64,000 bases of DNA from Chlorops oryzae (taxonomy: Eukaryota; Arthropoda; Insecta; Diptera; Chloropidae), in the NCBI GenBank assembly GCA_020466095.1, contig CM035806.1:51561783-51625782 (forward strand), in the 5' to 3' direction. Position 1 is the stretch's first letter, and each line of letters begins with the position of its first letter. Shown here in pieces: positions 23,129-33,664 of this stretch. Made by a program: the position numbers and the translations under genes. The notes beneath the pieces are model-generated. The model was not told the origin of the DNA, ran no database searches, and was given only the letters and a program-made list of their open reading frames with translations.

Positions 23129-25101
23129 ATGGGATTATTGCATAGGGGAAGTCAACGGAAAAAGCTTCATTTTTTCGTTTTAGTAATTACTTTCATTTGC
23201 TCCGTCGTTGCCAATGGTGCAGCACTTTTTGAGGGATGTGACAACACGTTTAATTTGAAATCTGGTCTCACTTTCATCGAATCACCTGGCTATCCAAGCA
23301 ATTATCCTTCGGGTACATCTTGTCGCTACCGTCTAATCGCGCCGCTGGACTATGAAATAACCGTCAATTGTAGCATCGATTTGCCAAAGGTACGTAGACA
23401 CGAGCCCTCATGACATGTGCGCCCCGCCCCGCCCATGGCTAAAGTATAATTTCGCAACTTTTAAGAATCCAAGTTCCTGCTCGTCTGAGTTCTTGTATTT
23501 ATCAACCGATGGCGATCAACAATTACGTGGCTCTGAGCAATTTTGCGGCGCGGGCCAGTTCGTGCGAAAGTCTCTGTTTCGAACCGTCGTCCTAGCGTAT
23601 ACATCGAATGGATCTCCTGGACATTTTAAGTGCCGGCTTTCTGCTACACCACAGCCTTGTGATTGTGGATGGTCTGCAACTTCAAAGATCGTCAATGGAA
23701 TGGAAACGCAACCGAATGAATATCCAAGCATGGTAGCACTACAAAATCGTGATTCATCACTTGAAATTATGTGTGGCGCAGCGATCAGTTCAGTTGGCCT
23801 TTACACTATGAGAAATTTAACAATAGGGGGCTTCCCTTAAACGTGCTTTTGCCTCTTCAAAAACTCGTAAATCGAGAAGGCTTCGAAATGAATGAACGAA
23901 ATTTTGCATGAAAAATTATGAATTTTTTCACTTTTTCGATATTTTCACGTTTAAAGGGCTCAACGCTGTTAAAGTAAATTAAAAGGAAGTAACGAGCTCA
24001 TTCTTGTGAAGAAAGGAAATCAGAGTTGAAATTTCGATGACAGGTCGACAGAAATATAAAAAATTTATGATTTAAATGCAACCCTGTGAGTCCGATTGCT
24101 TGCAATTGGCGTATGCGTTCAAGTAGCGAAAGTAAGTCAAGGTACTTTTTTCTTTTTTCTACATGTGTTTGGAATAGGAAATTAACTTGCTGCTTTAGAG
24201 CGTAGAGCCCTTAAGGGAAGACCCCTAATTCAAAAAAAAAAAAAAATTAAATTAAAAACATTTTTTTTCTTATATTTTCGATGAAATTTCCATCTTACAG
24301 TCTCCCATCGTTATATTGTCACTGCAGCTCATTGTGTTCGCCAGCAACCAAATGCCGCTAAGCTACTGGCTATTGTTGGACGTCATAACATAAGCAGTGG
24401 TAAAATAATACGTACTAAAAATTTAGAAAATATGTTTATATGATTTTCTGTGTAGAAAACAACTATCCATATGGTGGAACTTATGAAATTCAACGCATCA
24501 TCGAGCATCCCGAGTACAATCAGCGTACATCGAGAAATGACATTGCGCTTCTCTTGACGCGAATCAATATTGAATGGTCACGTGGAGTCGGCCCGATTTG
24601 TCTTCCTATATTCCAGCCGTATGTTCCTATGAGCATAAGAAAAAAAGAGAAAACTATTGTGCCTTTTTATAATCTCATAACTCGAATGCATTGAATTCCT
24701 TTAATAGTGACAATGACTTTGCCTACAATTTCGTTGACGTCATCGGCTGGGGTACTACGTCATTTGGCGGCCCAACGTCCAGTGTGCTTCGCAAGGTGAC
24801 GGTACAGGTGATGAAAAATTTCGATTGTCAACGAGCACAGCAGTCCAATGACGTTGAAATATACCCATCGGAAATTTGCACTTATGACTATACCGGCCGA
24901 GGTCAAGACTCATGCCAATTCGATTCTGGTGGCCCAGTCGTTTTGCGTTCTCCTCGTGAATTCATTCTGGGCATTATTAGTTTTGGAGATGTATGCGGGA
25001 TTCGTGGCTATTCAATTGGAATTAATACGCGCATAACCTCGTATTTGAACTGGATAATCGGACAGGTCGGTAGTCGATCGGTATGCTCCAAGCAAATATA
25101 A
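23129..25101 (+). CDS. CUB-domain trypsin-like serine protease (gene A)
   Basis: A secreted S1 serine protease, predicted to cut after Lys/Arg. Exons: 23129-23389, 23466-23787, 24301-24399, 24456-24618, 24708-25101, giving 412 aa. Every junction is GT-AG and frames join exactly; the second donor (GTTCAG) is weak. Hydrophobic signal region at residues 13-28; CUB domain about 36-150 (SPGYPSNYP, CRYRLIAPLD); CDCGW linker; activation after Lys161 (KIVNG); catalytic His205 (TAAHC), Asp256 (NDIALL), Ser355 (DSGGP). Asp349 sets trypsin-like specificity. Residue 353 is Phe where most S1 proteases have Gly. The layout resembles insect venom-protease-34-type CUB proteases; the substrate is unknown. Gene B, in the same orientation, is its closest relative here and the two share intron positions. 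A MITE fills most of intron 2. Confidence 0.93.
23824..24227. mobile_element. TAGGGG MITE in intron 2 of gene A
   Basis: Ends TAGGGGGCTTCCCTTAA and TTAAGGGAAGACCCCTA are inverted with one mismatch. It makes up about 404 of the 513 bases of the intron; without it the intron would be about 109 bp, like its counterpart in gene B (89 bp). The flanking octamers agree only partly, so an 8-bp duplication is uncertain. Confidence 0.7.
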
Positions 25102-25107
25102 AATAAA
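25102..25107 (+). terminator. Polyadenylation signal of gene A
   Basis: AATAAA begins one base after the TAA stop codon of gene A. Such a close signal implies a very short 3' UTR. There is no experimental support here. Confidence 0.55.
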
Positions 25108-25791
25108 TTTTACATATACATAGAAAGTATTAAGTGATTCATGAGTTGTCGTATGAGAGGGTTACATAATGGAAATCGAAATCATCTCAGCTACAAGAAA
25201 GACAATTGGAAATTTTCATGTGCCATTTGATCAGTTCTTTGTCAGAAGTGCTATGAAAGACTACTTCAAACGTTGGTACTCTTGTCCTGTGGAAAAAAGA
25301 ATTGGTGAATTCTAAGCCTTTTTTGATTTCTTTCAATGCACTTTTTCCTCCTATATTAACTCCCAAGTTCTTTGTCATTTTGAGAAAGCTCCGATATTTT
25401 TCAACTACAGCTTTGATTCCAGCGAAGGATATACATTTATATACTTACATATAAATACGCACATACATACATATAAGTGTATGAAACTTATCATTATCCA
25501 GATCGATGAAAATCCAGTGGCGTACTGAACCTGTTTCGTAGAATTACGAACAATTTGGTGATTGACGAAGTCATGTTTAGTCGTACAGCCTCAGAAGAAA
25601 CTTATCAAGTCAAAAATCAATAACTTACAATATGCATATCTCTTTCTATCCGTCACTCTCCCTCTTTTCCCTGACGTTCAAAGACAAATGGTTTTCTTTT
25701 TAATAAATAGAGATCTGTCCCTTCCATACATCGAAAAAAAAAGAGCAGTTCATTAATTATAACAATATGACGTATACGTAATGTTACGCCA
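25108..25791. other. AT-rich spacer downstream of gene A
   Basis: No gene or clear repeat seen apart from short ACATAT tracts near 25435-25485. Confidence 0.5.
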
Positions 25792-25794
25792 TTA

Positions 25795-26820
25795 CCCAGT
25801 TGTAAAAACAAGCACGCATGCCCGTAGTATTCATGATTCATGCCTTCCCCTGTTGTAATACAATAATGCATGCCAGTAGAATTCATGATTCCTGCGTTCA
25901 TGATCATGCATGTTTCACGACGCCTTGAAAACACATGAAACATTTATTTTCCAGTTGTAAAACAAGAACGCATGCTCGTAGTATTCATGATTGATGCGTT
26001 CATGATCCTTTTTGATTCATGAATCCTTGAAAACGTTGAATTTCTTAAGTACATCGCAAATCTACCCAAAATAATATGTACATATGTTAAAGATACCGTA
26101 CATACATACGAGGCCTCTACAGTTCTATTTTCGAACGTTAATATATTAAATGTAGCACTCGCGAATGAGATCTCTCGGTAGCGTAATGGGAGCGTGTTGC
26201 CATTTGTAACCTGGAGGGCTCGAGTTCGATTCCTGTCGCAGGCGGAAAAATTGGGACTTAGAAAGATGCAAAGCAAATTTTCAAATTTGCGGTTAATTTC
26301 GACACAATTAGGGGGGCGGGGGGTAGAAAGCAAGTTGGCAGTTATAAACTGAAGTTTCCTATCCAGTCGTCAGACACGTCATGCATACAACAAGTGCTTA
26401 CAATTCTTTTTTTTTTTTCATTAATGTTTGAATGAAAGCAAGTTATTCCTCTAAGTTGTGAAATATTTTGAAATTTTATTTTATTATCAACCTAAGTATT
26501 CACAAAAAAAAAAAGTAAAATTAATTACGCTTCCCGCAGTGGGGTTTGAAATTGCCTACATCGGATTGTTACTGCTTGTTTAGGCGAACGAATTCCAGCA
26601 ATTGGATTATTGTGTTCTCAGGATCATTGATTCATGCATGGTTGGGAAGATATGTTTCATGGGTTCTCAAGCATTAATCAAACAGTTTTTGTCCATGCAT
26701 GATTTCCTATGACAATCCTGTATAAAAAAGAAATAAAGAGGCATGGAAGGTTGGCATGCATGCAAAGCACCCTTAAGAGACATGATTCATGCATCTTTCA
26801 TGAATATTTTTACAACTGGG
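25795..26820. mobile_element. 1.0-kb PIF/Harbinger-like element with TTA TSD
   Basis: Ends CCCAGTTGTAAAAA and TTTTTACAACTGGG are exact inverted repeats, flanked by TTA (25792-25794 and 26821-26823). Subterminal regions carry repeated GCATGATTCATG-type palindromes, including an internal duplication of about 150 bp (25795-26050). A SINE sits inside at about 26110-26345. No transposase frame. Confidence 0.82.
26110..26345 (+). mobile_element. tRNA-derived SINE, family 3
   Basis: TCGGTAGCGTAATGGGAGCG (box-A-like) and GAGTTCGATTCC (box B) are spaced as in a tRNA. The preceding GTAGCACTCGCGAATGAGATC is shared with the minus-strand copy split by the hAT element at 47072-49864. Confidence 0.72.
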
Positions 26821-26823
26821 TTA

Positions 26824-27226
26824 TATGTACATATATTTTGTTGGAAATAACATTGCTCATACGTCGGGTATTAAAACTGGGTCATCTAAAAATATAGATG
26901 TTGGCCGATTATCAGACCTATCCAATATGCATTCAAAATTTCATAATAATGCTTCCAGCGGGTTGGAGGAAGTTGGTAACAATAGCCGCGACACAAACAT
27001 TTTGGGGTCTCCCGAAAAAGATAGTTTTCAAAAAAAATTTTTTTTGTCCAAAGCATATGAGTTAAAGTGAACCTATAACGAAAAATCTCAAAAATAATTT
27101 AACCCATTAGCTTTCAAAAAATCTAAGCTTAACAATTTTTTATATATGTACATGTATTCGAAAATTAATTTGGGGGACCCTAATATACATATGTATGTAT
27201 GTAGACATGAAATCCCAGCCGGAAAT
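26824..27226. other. Unassigned stretch with one protein-like open frame
   Basis: A plus-strand frame 26825-27070 reads through 80 codons with varied composition (for example NIDVGRLSDLSNMHSKFHN). It may be an upstream fragment of the decayed coding region that follows. I see no recognisable domain. Confidence 0.25.
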
Positions 27227-27230
27227 ATCC

Positions 27231-27922
27231 CGGTGAAACAATCAATTATTACAGCATGACATAGAGCCACGACTCCTCCTGATTATACACCAACTTTCTA
27301 ATGAAATTAACACTCAAGCGGCATTGGCAGTCATAAGAGCATATGTCACGAGTTGGTCATCGAAAGTGGAGTAGATCTACTCCGCCGTATTGATACCTCT
27401 ATCGATGACAGTGCCATTGGAGTTGCGATGAATAACATTTCCTCTCGATGACATGCCATTGCAATTGAGAAGTACTCAAATTTTCCCCTTGATATCCTTG
27501 GTGAAAAAATTTATGAATTGGTCATTTATGAGAAAATTTCCGGCTGGGATAGATTCAACATGCCGCGGGACTTTCATCGCAGGAATTTCTTTATTGGGAA
27601 AAACAAATCAAATCGATTGATTACAAATCGCTGATTAATAAAGCTATTCAAGCGAATGACTTCTTTAGCAGCACTAAGTATTTGCCACCACCGTTTATAG
27701 TTTTCCAATCGTTGAAAAAATCATCTAACAATGAGCATCCAAACATTATTACATTCCATACAAAGAACATGAATCCAAACGTTTCTTGTTCCTTAACAGA
27801 ATATTATTTACATGAAAAATACAAGTTACTCCTTCGTAAGATTCTCAGTGCCGAGAATCGAAAAATGTGGATTGAAATGTCCATAATTTTTGTAAAAGAC
27901 ACTCACTATGAAATAAGCTTTA
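27231..27922 (+). pseudogene. Decayed coding region of unknown family
   Basis: Protein-like segments follow each other in shifting frames. About 27240-27370 includes NEINTQAALAVIRAYVTSW; about 27376-27450 includes DLLRRIDTSIDDSAIGVAM; about 27451-27610 includes EKYSNFPLDILGEKIYEL. From 27553 a frame of 160 codons without a stop includes ANDFFSSTKYLPPPFIVFQS and EKYKLLLRKILSAENRKMW. The frame changes suggest a broken gene; a GTAAGA donor at about 27925 could instead mark a real exon end. A 15-bp inverted repeat (ATCCCAGCCGGAAAT at 27212, mirrored at 27550) might mean that part is a MITE. I do not recognise the family and give no function. Confidence 0.35.
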
Positions 27923-27974
27923 GTAAGATCACTCATTTTTTTTTTTGGTTCATTAAACTAATTATAATTTTTTT

Positions 27975-29340
27975 TAACCCACCTGTAGACACAGCCATGC
28001 GGCATACGATGAAGGGAATACGACGCCTATAATTCTCATTTGCTTTGAAAATTGGGACAAGACTCGCGGTATTTCTGAAGGCATTTTACGACGTGATGAA
28101 GCAAAAAGGTATGTACATAAGTTTGTCTTTTTTTTTTGGCTTGATAGAGCCTGGTAGCTATCAATAGTTTGATAATCGATAGTGTCGATAGGTTCCATAA
28201 TCGATAGTTTTAAATCGAAAGGTTCAATAATCGATAGTTTCAACAATTGATGAGTTCAATAATCGATTGTTTCAATTATCGATAGGTTCAAAAATCGTTT
28301 GTTTCAGCAATCGGTAGGTTTAAAAATCGATAGTTTCAATAATCGATCAGTTAAAAAATCGATTTTTTCAATTACACAGGCCTGCAAAATTGAAATTTTA
28401 TTCTCGCCTTTTGAGTTGCAGTAGTGATTCGATTAGATTTTTGTGTGCTGAAAAAATTAAAATTTTCAAAAAAATTCCATCACGTCAGAATTTCGAGAAA
28501 ATCGCGTAAGAGTTTTTAACGACCATTGCTTTTTTGAAACTCGTTTTGCTCGAATATGGCTTAAAATATTTTAAAATTTTTAAATCTTTTATGTTCTTAA
28601 AACATCATTCTTTAATATGACATCAAAAATAACTAACAAAACGTTAAATGAATGGTGTAAAATGATGCTCAAATCGAAAATTTGAAAATTTTTTGAAATA
28701 TTTTCAGTTTTTTTGGACTTTGAATGAACATAGCTCACTCGTTAGCAGTCCCCCTTCCAAAAACGATATTTTAAATTGTTAGCCAATACATTGTGTGTAC
28801 ATATGTCAAATCTAAGAACTGCAGCACAAACAGTTTCCACGATATAGAGGTTTTTCTAAAGCAACTCAAATCGGAGATTCGTATACATAACATAATACAA
28901 GTTGGAAATGAAAAACTCACTTGTTTTTTCGTTTGAAAAATAAGAAATTACTTATCGATTTTTTCAATAATCGGTTTTTTCAATAACAGACGGTTGCAAT
29001 AATCGATAGGTTGAATAATCGATTTTTTCAATAACCGATCGGTTCAATAATTGATCGTTTCTAGAATCGATAGTTTCGATAATCGATAATTTTGACAATC
29101 GATAATTTTGATAACCGAAAGGTGAATTTTCGAGCGATTCTCGCCCTAATTTAAATATGGGCACTTTTAGGAATCTGTCGATTTCAAAAGAAAGAGCCCT
29201 TTGTCACCGCCAGCACCACCTATCCAACGAAAAAGTAAATGTCCATGAATCAAAATTATCGATAATCTTCAAAAACCATCGATGTTTTCGATTATTCAAT
29301 AGTGCTATCGATTGTTTCTCCAGTTCTAAATTGGCATTTT
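27975..29340 (+). repeat. AATCGAT-array dispersed repeat, copy 2
   Basis: Leader GACGCCTATAATTCTCATTT, then TTGATAGAGCCTGG, an array of AATCGATAGTTTCAAT-type units (28150-28375 and 28950-29120), and a tail TCGATTGTTTCTCCAG. The same order is seen at 41880-42752 and in part at 5410-6960. It is interrupted by the repeat at 28375-28955. Confidence 0.75.
28375..28955 (+). repeat. Dispersed repeat with CATAACATAATA seed
   Basis: Inserted in the AATCGAT array and homologous, in reverse orientation, to both flanks of the TTATG satellite (about 19437-19475 and 21305-21760). Where the other copy carries 1.8 kb of satellite, this one has only CATAACATAATA (28886-28897). Non-coding. Confidence 0.75.
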
Positions 29341-29635
29341 AATATTGAAAATAAGACTTAAAGGTATGCATTGGCATTTTCATTCCAGCCATAAACCTAC
29401 ATGCGATCATGAAAGTAATCATACATACATACATACCTACTGATGGATTAACACCTGCCTTGCTGATGACTTGGATTACACTTGAGAGTGAATGAAATAC
29501 GCTAAAATGGGCTATTCAAATATGATTAAGTTCTTTTTATATGCATAAGCGACGAAATCAACCGAGAACGAAGGTTTCTTCATTTAACTCATTTAACTCA
29601 TCGCTTATTCATTTTTGTGCACTTCTCAACGAATC
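29341..29635. other. Upstream flank of protease gene B
   Basis: Unique AT-rich DNA with a CATACATACATACC tract near 29422-29440. No recognisable promoter element can be supported. The next feature is the first exon of gene B. Confidence 0.35.
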
Positions 29636-32600
29636 ATGCGTGTTAAATTGGCTTCCGGTTTAAAGGGTAATTTTTATAAATTCCGACTAGGATAATAATC
29701 TGATTAAATCTTTTAATTCGAAACCCACAGCTATCCTTCAACTCGTGGTCCTTGGTGCATGCCTTTTGGGCTCACTGCATGCTCAATCGTGTCGTCCACA
29801 GGAATATCACATTCGTTCGGTTCGTGAAGTTATAAATGTGACTTCTCCAAACTATCCGAACGCCTATGCACCAGGAACACAATGTCGTTACCGTATCGTC
29901 GCGCCCTTAGATCATGTTATTGTACTCAATTGTCGCTATGAAGTGGTAAGTGGCATATGGTCGATCTGACGCATGATTGGAACGGTTTCTCCAATTGTTC
30001 ATAATTTTTTTTTTTTTTTTTGTCTTAGTATCCAAACAGTTGTAGTTCCGAGTACTTTTACGTGTCACGTGATGGCGATTTACAATTTCGTGATGGTGAA
30101 GCTTATTGTCGCAGTGGCGTTATATCTCGCGTCTCCCATTATCGTGCGATAGCATTGGCTGTTTATTCCAATTCCGCAGCGACAGCTGTCCGAGGACGAT
30201 TCTATTGTCAGGCGTATGCTCGTCAGCAGCGTTGTGATTGCGGCTGGACTACAAGTACACGGATAACCAATGGCCAAGAAGCTACAAAACACGAATTCCC
30301 TTCGATTGTCGCGCTCAGGGATACCACTTCGACGCAACGTGTTTTCTGTGGCGGCAGCATTGGTGAGAAAACAAAATTGCTAGAAAAAATGGAATGGAAA
30401 AATCCTCATGCTAAAATATTTGTTTATTTCTTCTCAACTTCTGTCCTTAAGTTACTCATCGGCATATTATAACAGCTGCCCACTGTATGCGCTCGCAGAC
30501 AAATCCGAATCGCATCGTAGCCTATGTCGGTGATCATGATCTGTCCAGCGGTGAGCTACAGTGAAAAATTCTGTCATTATTTTTCTTTCTTGATTATTTT
30601 AATTCATAAAATGTTCGCAACAGGAACCGAATCGGCATTTGCTGCACAATATCGTATTCAGCGCATTATAATACATCCAGGATATTCTGCATCGAGTGCC
30701 ACCAATGCCAATGACATTGCACTGCTAATAACAGCAACAACTATCGAATGGTCTCGCGGTGTTGGCCCGATTTGTTTGCCATTTCGTCAGGGGTAAGTTG
30801 AACAGTTTTGTTTCTCATATCTATATATACATATACACATATATGTTATATTGTTTTTTGTATGACATTAATAAGATCAAGTTCGAGAATGGACCCGATC
30901 GGACCACTTTTAGGTGTACCTACAGTACTAGGGTCTGTCACAAAAAACCTTAAAAATGGCCCAAAATTAGAGTTCTTCAAAATATTTCAGTAAAATTATA
31001 TAATTTATATATATTATATTTAAGCATCCGATTAGATTTGAAAAAATTTTGAAAATTGGGCGTGGCAAAGGGGTGGAATATGAGGCCCTGAATGGCATTA
31101 AAAATCTCCAGAATACTTTTCCCAATGGCCGCGGTCTTAGGGTCTGTTTTAAAAATGTTCCAACATATAAGGTGTAGTAAAAAGAAATCCATTATTTTTG
31201 CATTAAATTGAGGGCTTTATTTAAGATAGTTAGAATGACCCGATTTAGGTGAAATATGCGCCGTTTTGTTCGATAACTTGTTGCCATTTTAAAGGTAATT
31301 TCATTATGCCTCTCTCATAGAAGCCCTCGTTCCTATTAGCAAAAAATTGAGACAGTCGAATTTCAGAAGCCTCTCTTGAAGCGAATGTTTCACCAGCAAA
31401 ATTGTTCACCATGGACAGGAACAGATGGTAATCACTTGGTGCCAGGTCCGTACTATAAGGTGGATGCAGAAGAACCTCCCAACCAAACTCCCGGAGCTTC
31501 TGGCGAGTCACTATCGATGTGTGTGGCCTGGCGTTGTCCTGATGGAACACAATTCCTCTCCTATTGGCCAAAGCTGGCCGCTTATGGGCGATTGCTTCCT
31601 TCAGACGGTCCAATTGTTGACAGTAGAGTTCCGAGTTAAGAGTTTTGCCGTATGGGAGCAGCTCATAGTAGATAATTCCCTGCCAATCCCACCAAACACA
31701 CAGCAAAACCTTCCTGGCCGTCAATCCTGGCTTGGCCACCGTTTCCGCCGGTTCACCGTGTTTCGACCACGACCGTTTTCGCTCGACGTTGTCGTAAGTG
31801 ACCCACTTTTCATCACCAGTCACCAACCGCTTCAGAAATGGGTCGATTTTGTTGCGGTTCAGCAGCGATTCGCAGATGGAAATTCGGTCTATGAGGTTTT
31901 TTTGCGTTAACTCGTGTGGCACCCATACATCGAGCTTCTTTGTGTATCCAGCCTTATTCAAATGGTTCCAAACGGTTTTTTGTGCAATCTTTAGCTCTTT
32001 TGCAATCGAAACAGTGCTAACATGACGGTCGGACTCGATAATTTCCATGATTTTATCGACATTTTCGACAATTGGCCTTCCAGTGCGTGATGCATCCTTG
32101 ACATCGAAGTTACCGGAACGGAATCGACGAAACCAAAATTGCGCATGATTGGCTGTTACAGTATCAGGTCCATAAACGCTATTCACATTTTCAGCCGCCT
32201 GGCTTGCGTTTTCTCCCTTATCGAAGAAAAACTGTAAAATGTAGCGAATTTTCTCTTTGCTGATGTCCATCTTTGACAAGCCCTCAAACAAAACTGAATC
32301 AATCAATCAAAAAAGTGTCAAAAAAGCTTTTTTAGTAGGAACTGTCATCTTTCTAATGCCCCCTAGCGGAACACGATCGGACTTATACAACGCGAGATGC
32401 AGATAAATAACGCCATCTATTGGAAAAATAATGGATTTCTTTTTACTACACCTAATATATGCCTGTGTCGAATATTGTATGGTTAGGCTCGCCTGACTAT
32501 AACACCCTAACTTGTTGCTTTTTATACCCAGCGTAAGCACGGAATATTAGTATCAGCCAGAACTAAGCTCCGTAGATATAGACATATATATATATTCTTG

Positions 32601-33571
32601 ATCAGGATCAAAAACTGAATCGATTTAGACATGTCCGTCCGTCCGTCCGTCCGTCTGTCCGTCTATCCGTCTATCCGTCTGTCCGTGGTCGGATCTCCTC
32701 CGAAACGGCTGGACCAACCAAGTCGAAATTTGGCACACATAAGTATATCGGGATCCGAATATGATCCTAAGTAAAAATTGGAGACATCCGCCTACTTCCA
32801 CGCCCACAAATGAACTTAATGTGATTTTAGTAAAATGCTTGTCACTTGCGAACCACTCAACACATTTCATTGATATTTGGTAAACTGGTAAACTACGTAA
32901 AGGGACATATCCTGTAAAATAATGGACGCCGCCCTCCTCGAGCCACGCCCACAAATAAGGGTTTATCGTAACTTGTGTAGTAAAAGGCGTAGAAGTTTCA
33001 AACTCGCAACATAGGTTGACCAAGTTGAACGAAAGGTGCAGGAAAATGGAGATTTTTCGTAGCATAGTGAGCCAATAATGTCGGGACGCTGGGTATTTCA
33101 AAGTCGGGCTTGACCGACTTTAGCTTTCTTACTTGTTTTTTTTTTTTTTTCATTTTTATCGAATATTGTTTTTTTTTTCCAAAAAATTTTTCCTTTAGTT
33201 CCGAGTCGTTCGCCTATCTTAATGTCAATGTTATCGGCTGGGGAACAATCTCATTTGCCGGGCCAAAGTCGAGAAGCTTACAAAAAGTCGAGCTTCTAAC
33301 AATGGATAATCCCTCGTGTGAGAGCCAATATAATTCAACGATATTAACAAGCCAAATATGTACATACGATTACCGTGGTCTCGGCCAGGATTCTTGTCAG
33401 TATGATTCTGGCGGTCCGGTTATAACAAAGCAGGAACGCATGTACCTCGTGGGAGTGATTAGTTTTGGACAAACTTGCGGCAGGCGTTATGCAATTGGAG
33501 TCAATACACGCATCACATCCCATCTTAACTGGCTTTGGGGATACATTAGCGGAGTAGTATGCGTAGTCTAA
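29636..33571 (+). CDS. CUB-domain trypsin-like serine protease (gene B)
   Basis: Paralogue of gene A. Exons: 29636-29666, 29731-29945, 30029-30362, 30452-30550, 30624-30792, 33199-33571, giving 406 aa; all junctions are GT-AG and in frame. The first, 31-base exon was chosen because it supplies an ATG and completes a classic signal peptide (MRVKLASGLK joined to AILQLVVLGACLLG). CUB domain about residues 31-148; CDCGW linker; activation after Arg160 (RITNG); His204, Asp257 and Ser353 form the triad, with Asp347 in the S1 pocket and Tyr351 in place of Gly before Asp-Ser. It has one more intron than gene A (64 bp, in the signal peptide); the other four match gene A in position and phase. The last intron is 2.4 kb and holds a mariner, an older repeat and a DINE-1-like copy. 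Substrate unknown. Confidence 0.93.
31168..32455 (-). mobile_element. mariner transposon, apparently intact
   Basis: A 1288-bp element with near-identical 32-bp inverted ends containing AGGTGTAGTAAAAAGAAATC, flanked by TA (31166-31167 and 32456-32457). Length, TA duplication and the DD34D transposase all fit Tc1/mariner. It lies in the last intron of gene B in the antisense direction. Confidence 0.93.
31245..32270 (-). CDS. mariner transposase (DD34D)
   Basis: Cuts and re-joins the ends of the mariner at TA sites in nuclear DNA. The frame is open for 341 aa from the Met preceding DISKEKIRYILQFFF; the frame also continues 12 codons upstream, but the chosen start fits the usual length of about 345 aa. 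An N-terminal helix-turn-helix region (SQAAENVNSVYG, then the GRPIVENVDK linker) precedes the catalytic domain. The first Asp is in VTGDEKW, the second in HQDNARPH and the third, 34 residues later, in APSDYHLF. WVPHELTQ is also present. The usual YSPDLAP motif reads YSTDLAP, a Pro-to-Thr change. No stop or frameshift is seen. The closest subfamily is probably mellifera (inference). Activity cannot be judged from sequence. Confidence 0.93.
   Translation of the reverse strand: MDISKEKIRYILQFFFDKGENASQAAENVNSVYGPDTVTANHAQFWFRRFRSGNFDVKDASRTGRPIVENVDKIMEIIESDRHVSTVSIAKELKIAQKTVWNHLNKAGYTKKLDVWVPHELTQKNLIDRISICESLLNRNKIDPFLKRLVTGDEKWVTYDNVERKRSWSKHGEPAETVAKPGLTARKVLLCVWWDWQGIIYYELLPYGKTLNSELYCQQLDRLKEAIAHKRPALANRRGIVFHQDNARPHTSIVTRQKLREFGWEVLLHPPYSTDLAPSDYHLFLSMVNNFAGETFASREASEIRLSQFFANRNEGFYERGIMKLPLKWQQVIEQNGAYFT
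32520..33138 (+). mobile_element. DINE-1/Helentron-like element, nearly complete
   Basis: Runs from TTTTATACCCAGCGTAAGC through ATTCTTGATCAGGATC, a GTCCGTCCGTCC tract (32635-32690) and TTGGCACACATAAG to a 3' hairpin AAGTCGG..CCGACTT and the terminal TTACTTGTTTT. These blocks match the published layout of DINE-1-type elements. It lies in the last intron of gene B just before the acceptor. Confidence 0.8.
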
Positions 33572-33621
33572 CCACCGAAATGCTCTGCGCACACAATTAC
33601 ATATACGTATATATGTATACG

Positions 33622-33664
<43 letters not shown>

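Larger units (their letters stand above)
30868..32515 (+). repeat. Older dispersed repeat split by mariner
   Basis: GAATGGACCCGATCGGACCA at the left and TGCCTGTGTCG..GTATGGTTAGGCTCGCCTG at the right are the two halves of a repeat. A continuous copy is found at about 34700-35055. The mariner lies between them. Confidence 0.75.

Noticed and set aside
31376..32025. Plus-strand frames of 75-161 codons
   Set aside because: Antisense shadows of the mariner transposase gene.
32635..32690. (GTCC)n microsatellite as an independent feature
   Set aside because: It is the standard internal core of the DINE-1-like elements and is described with them.
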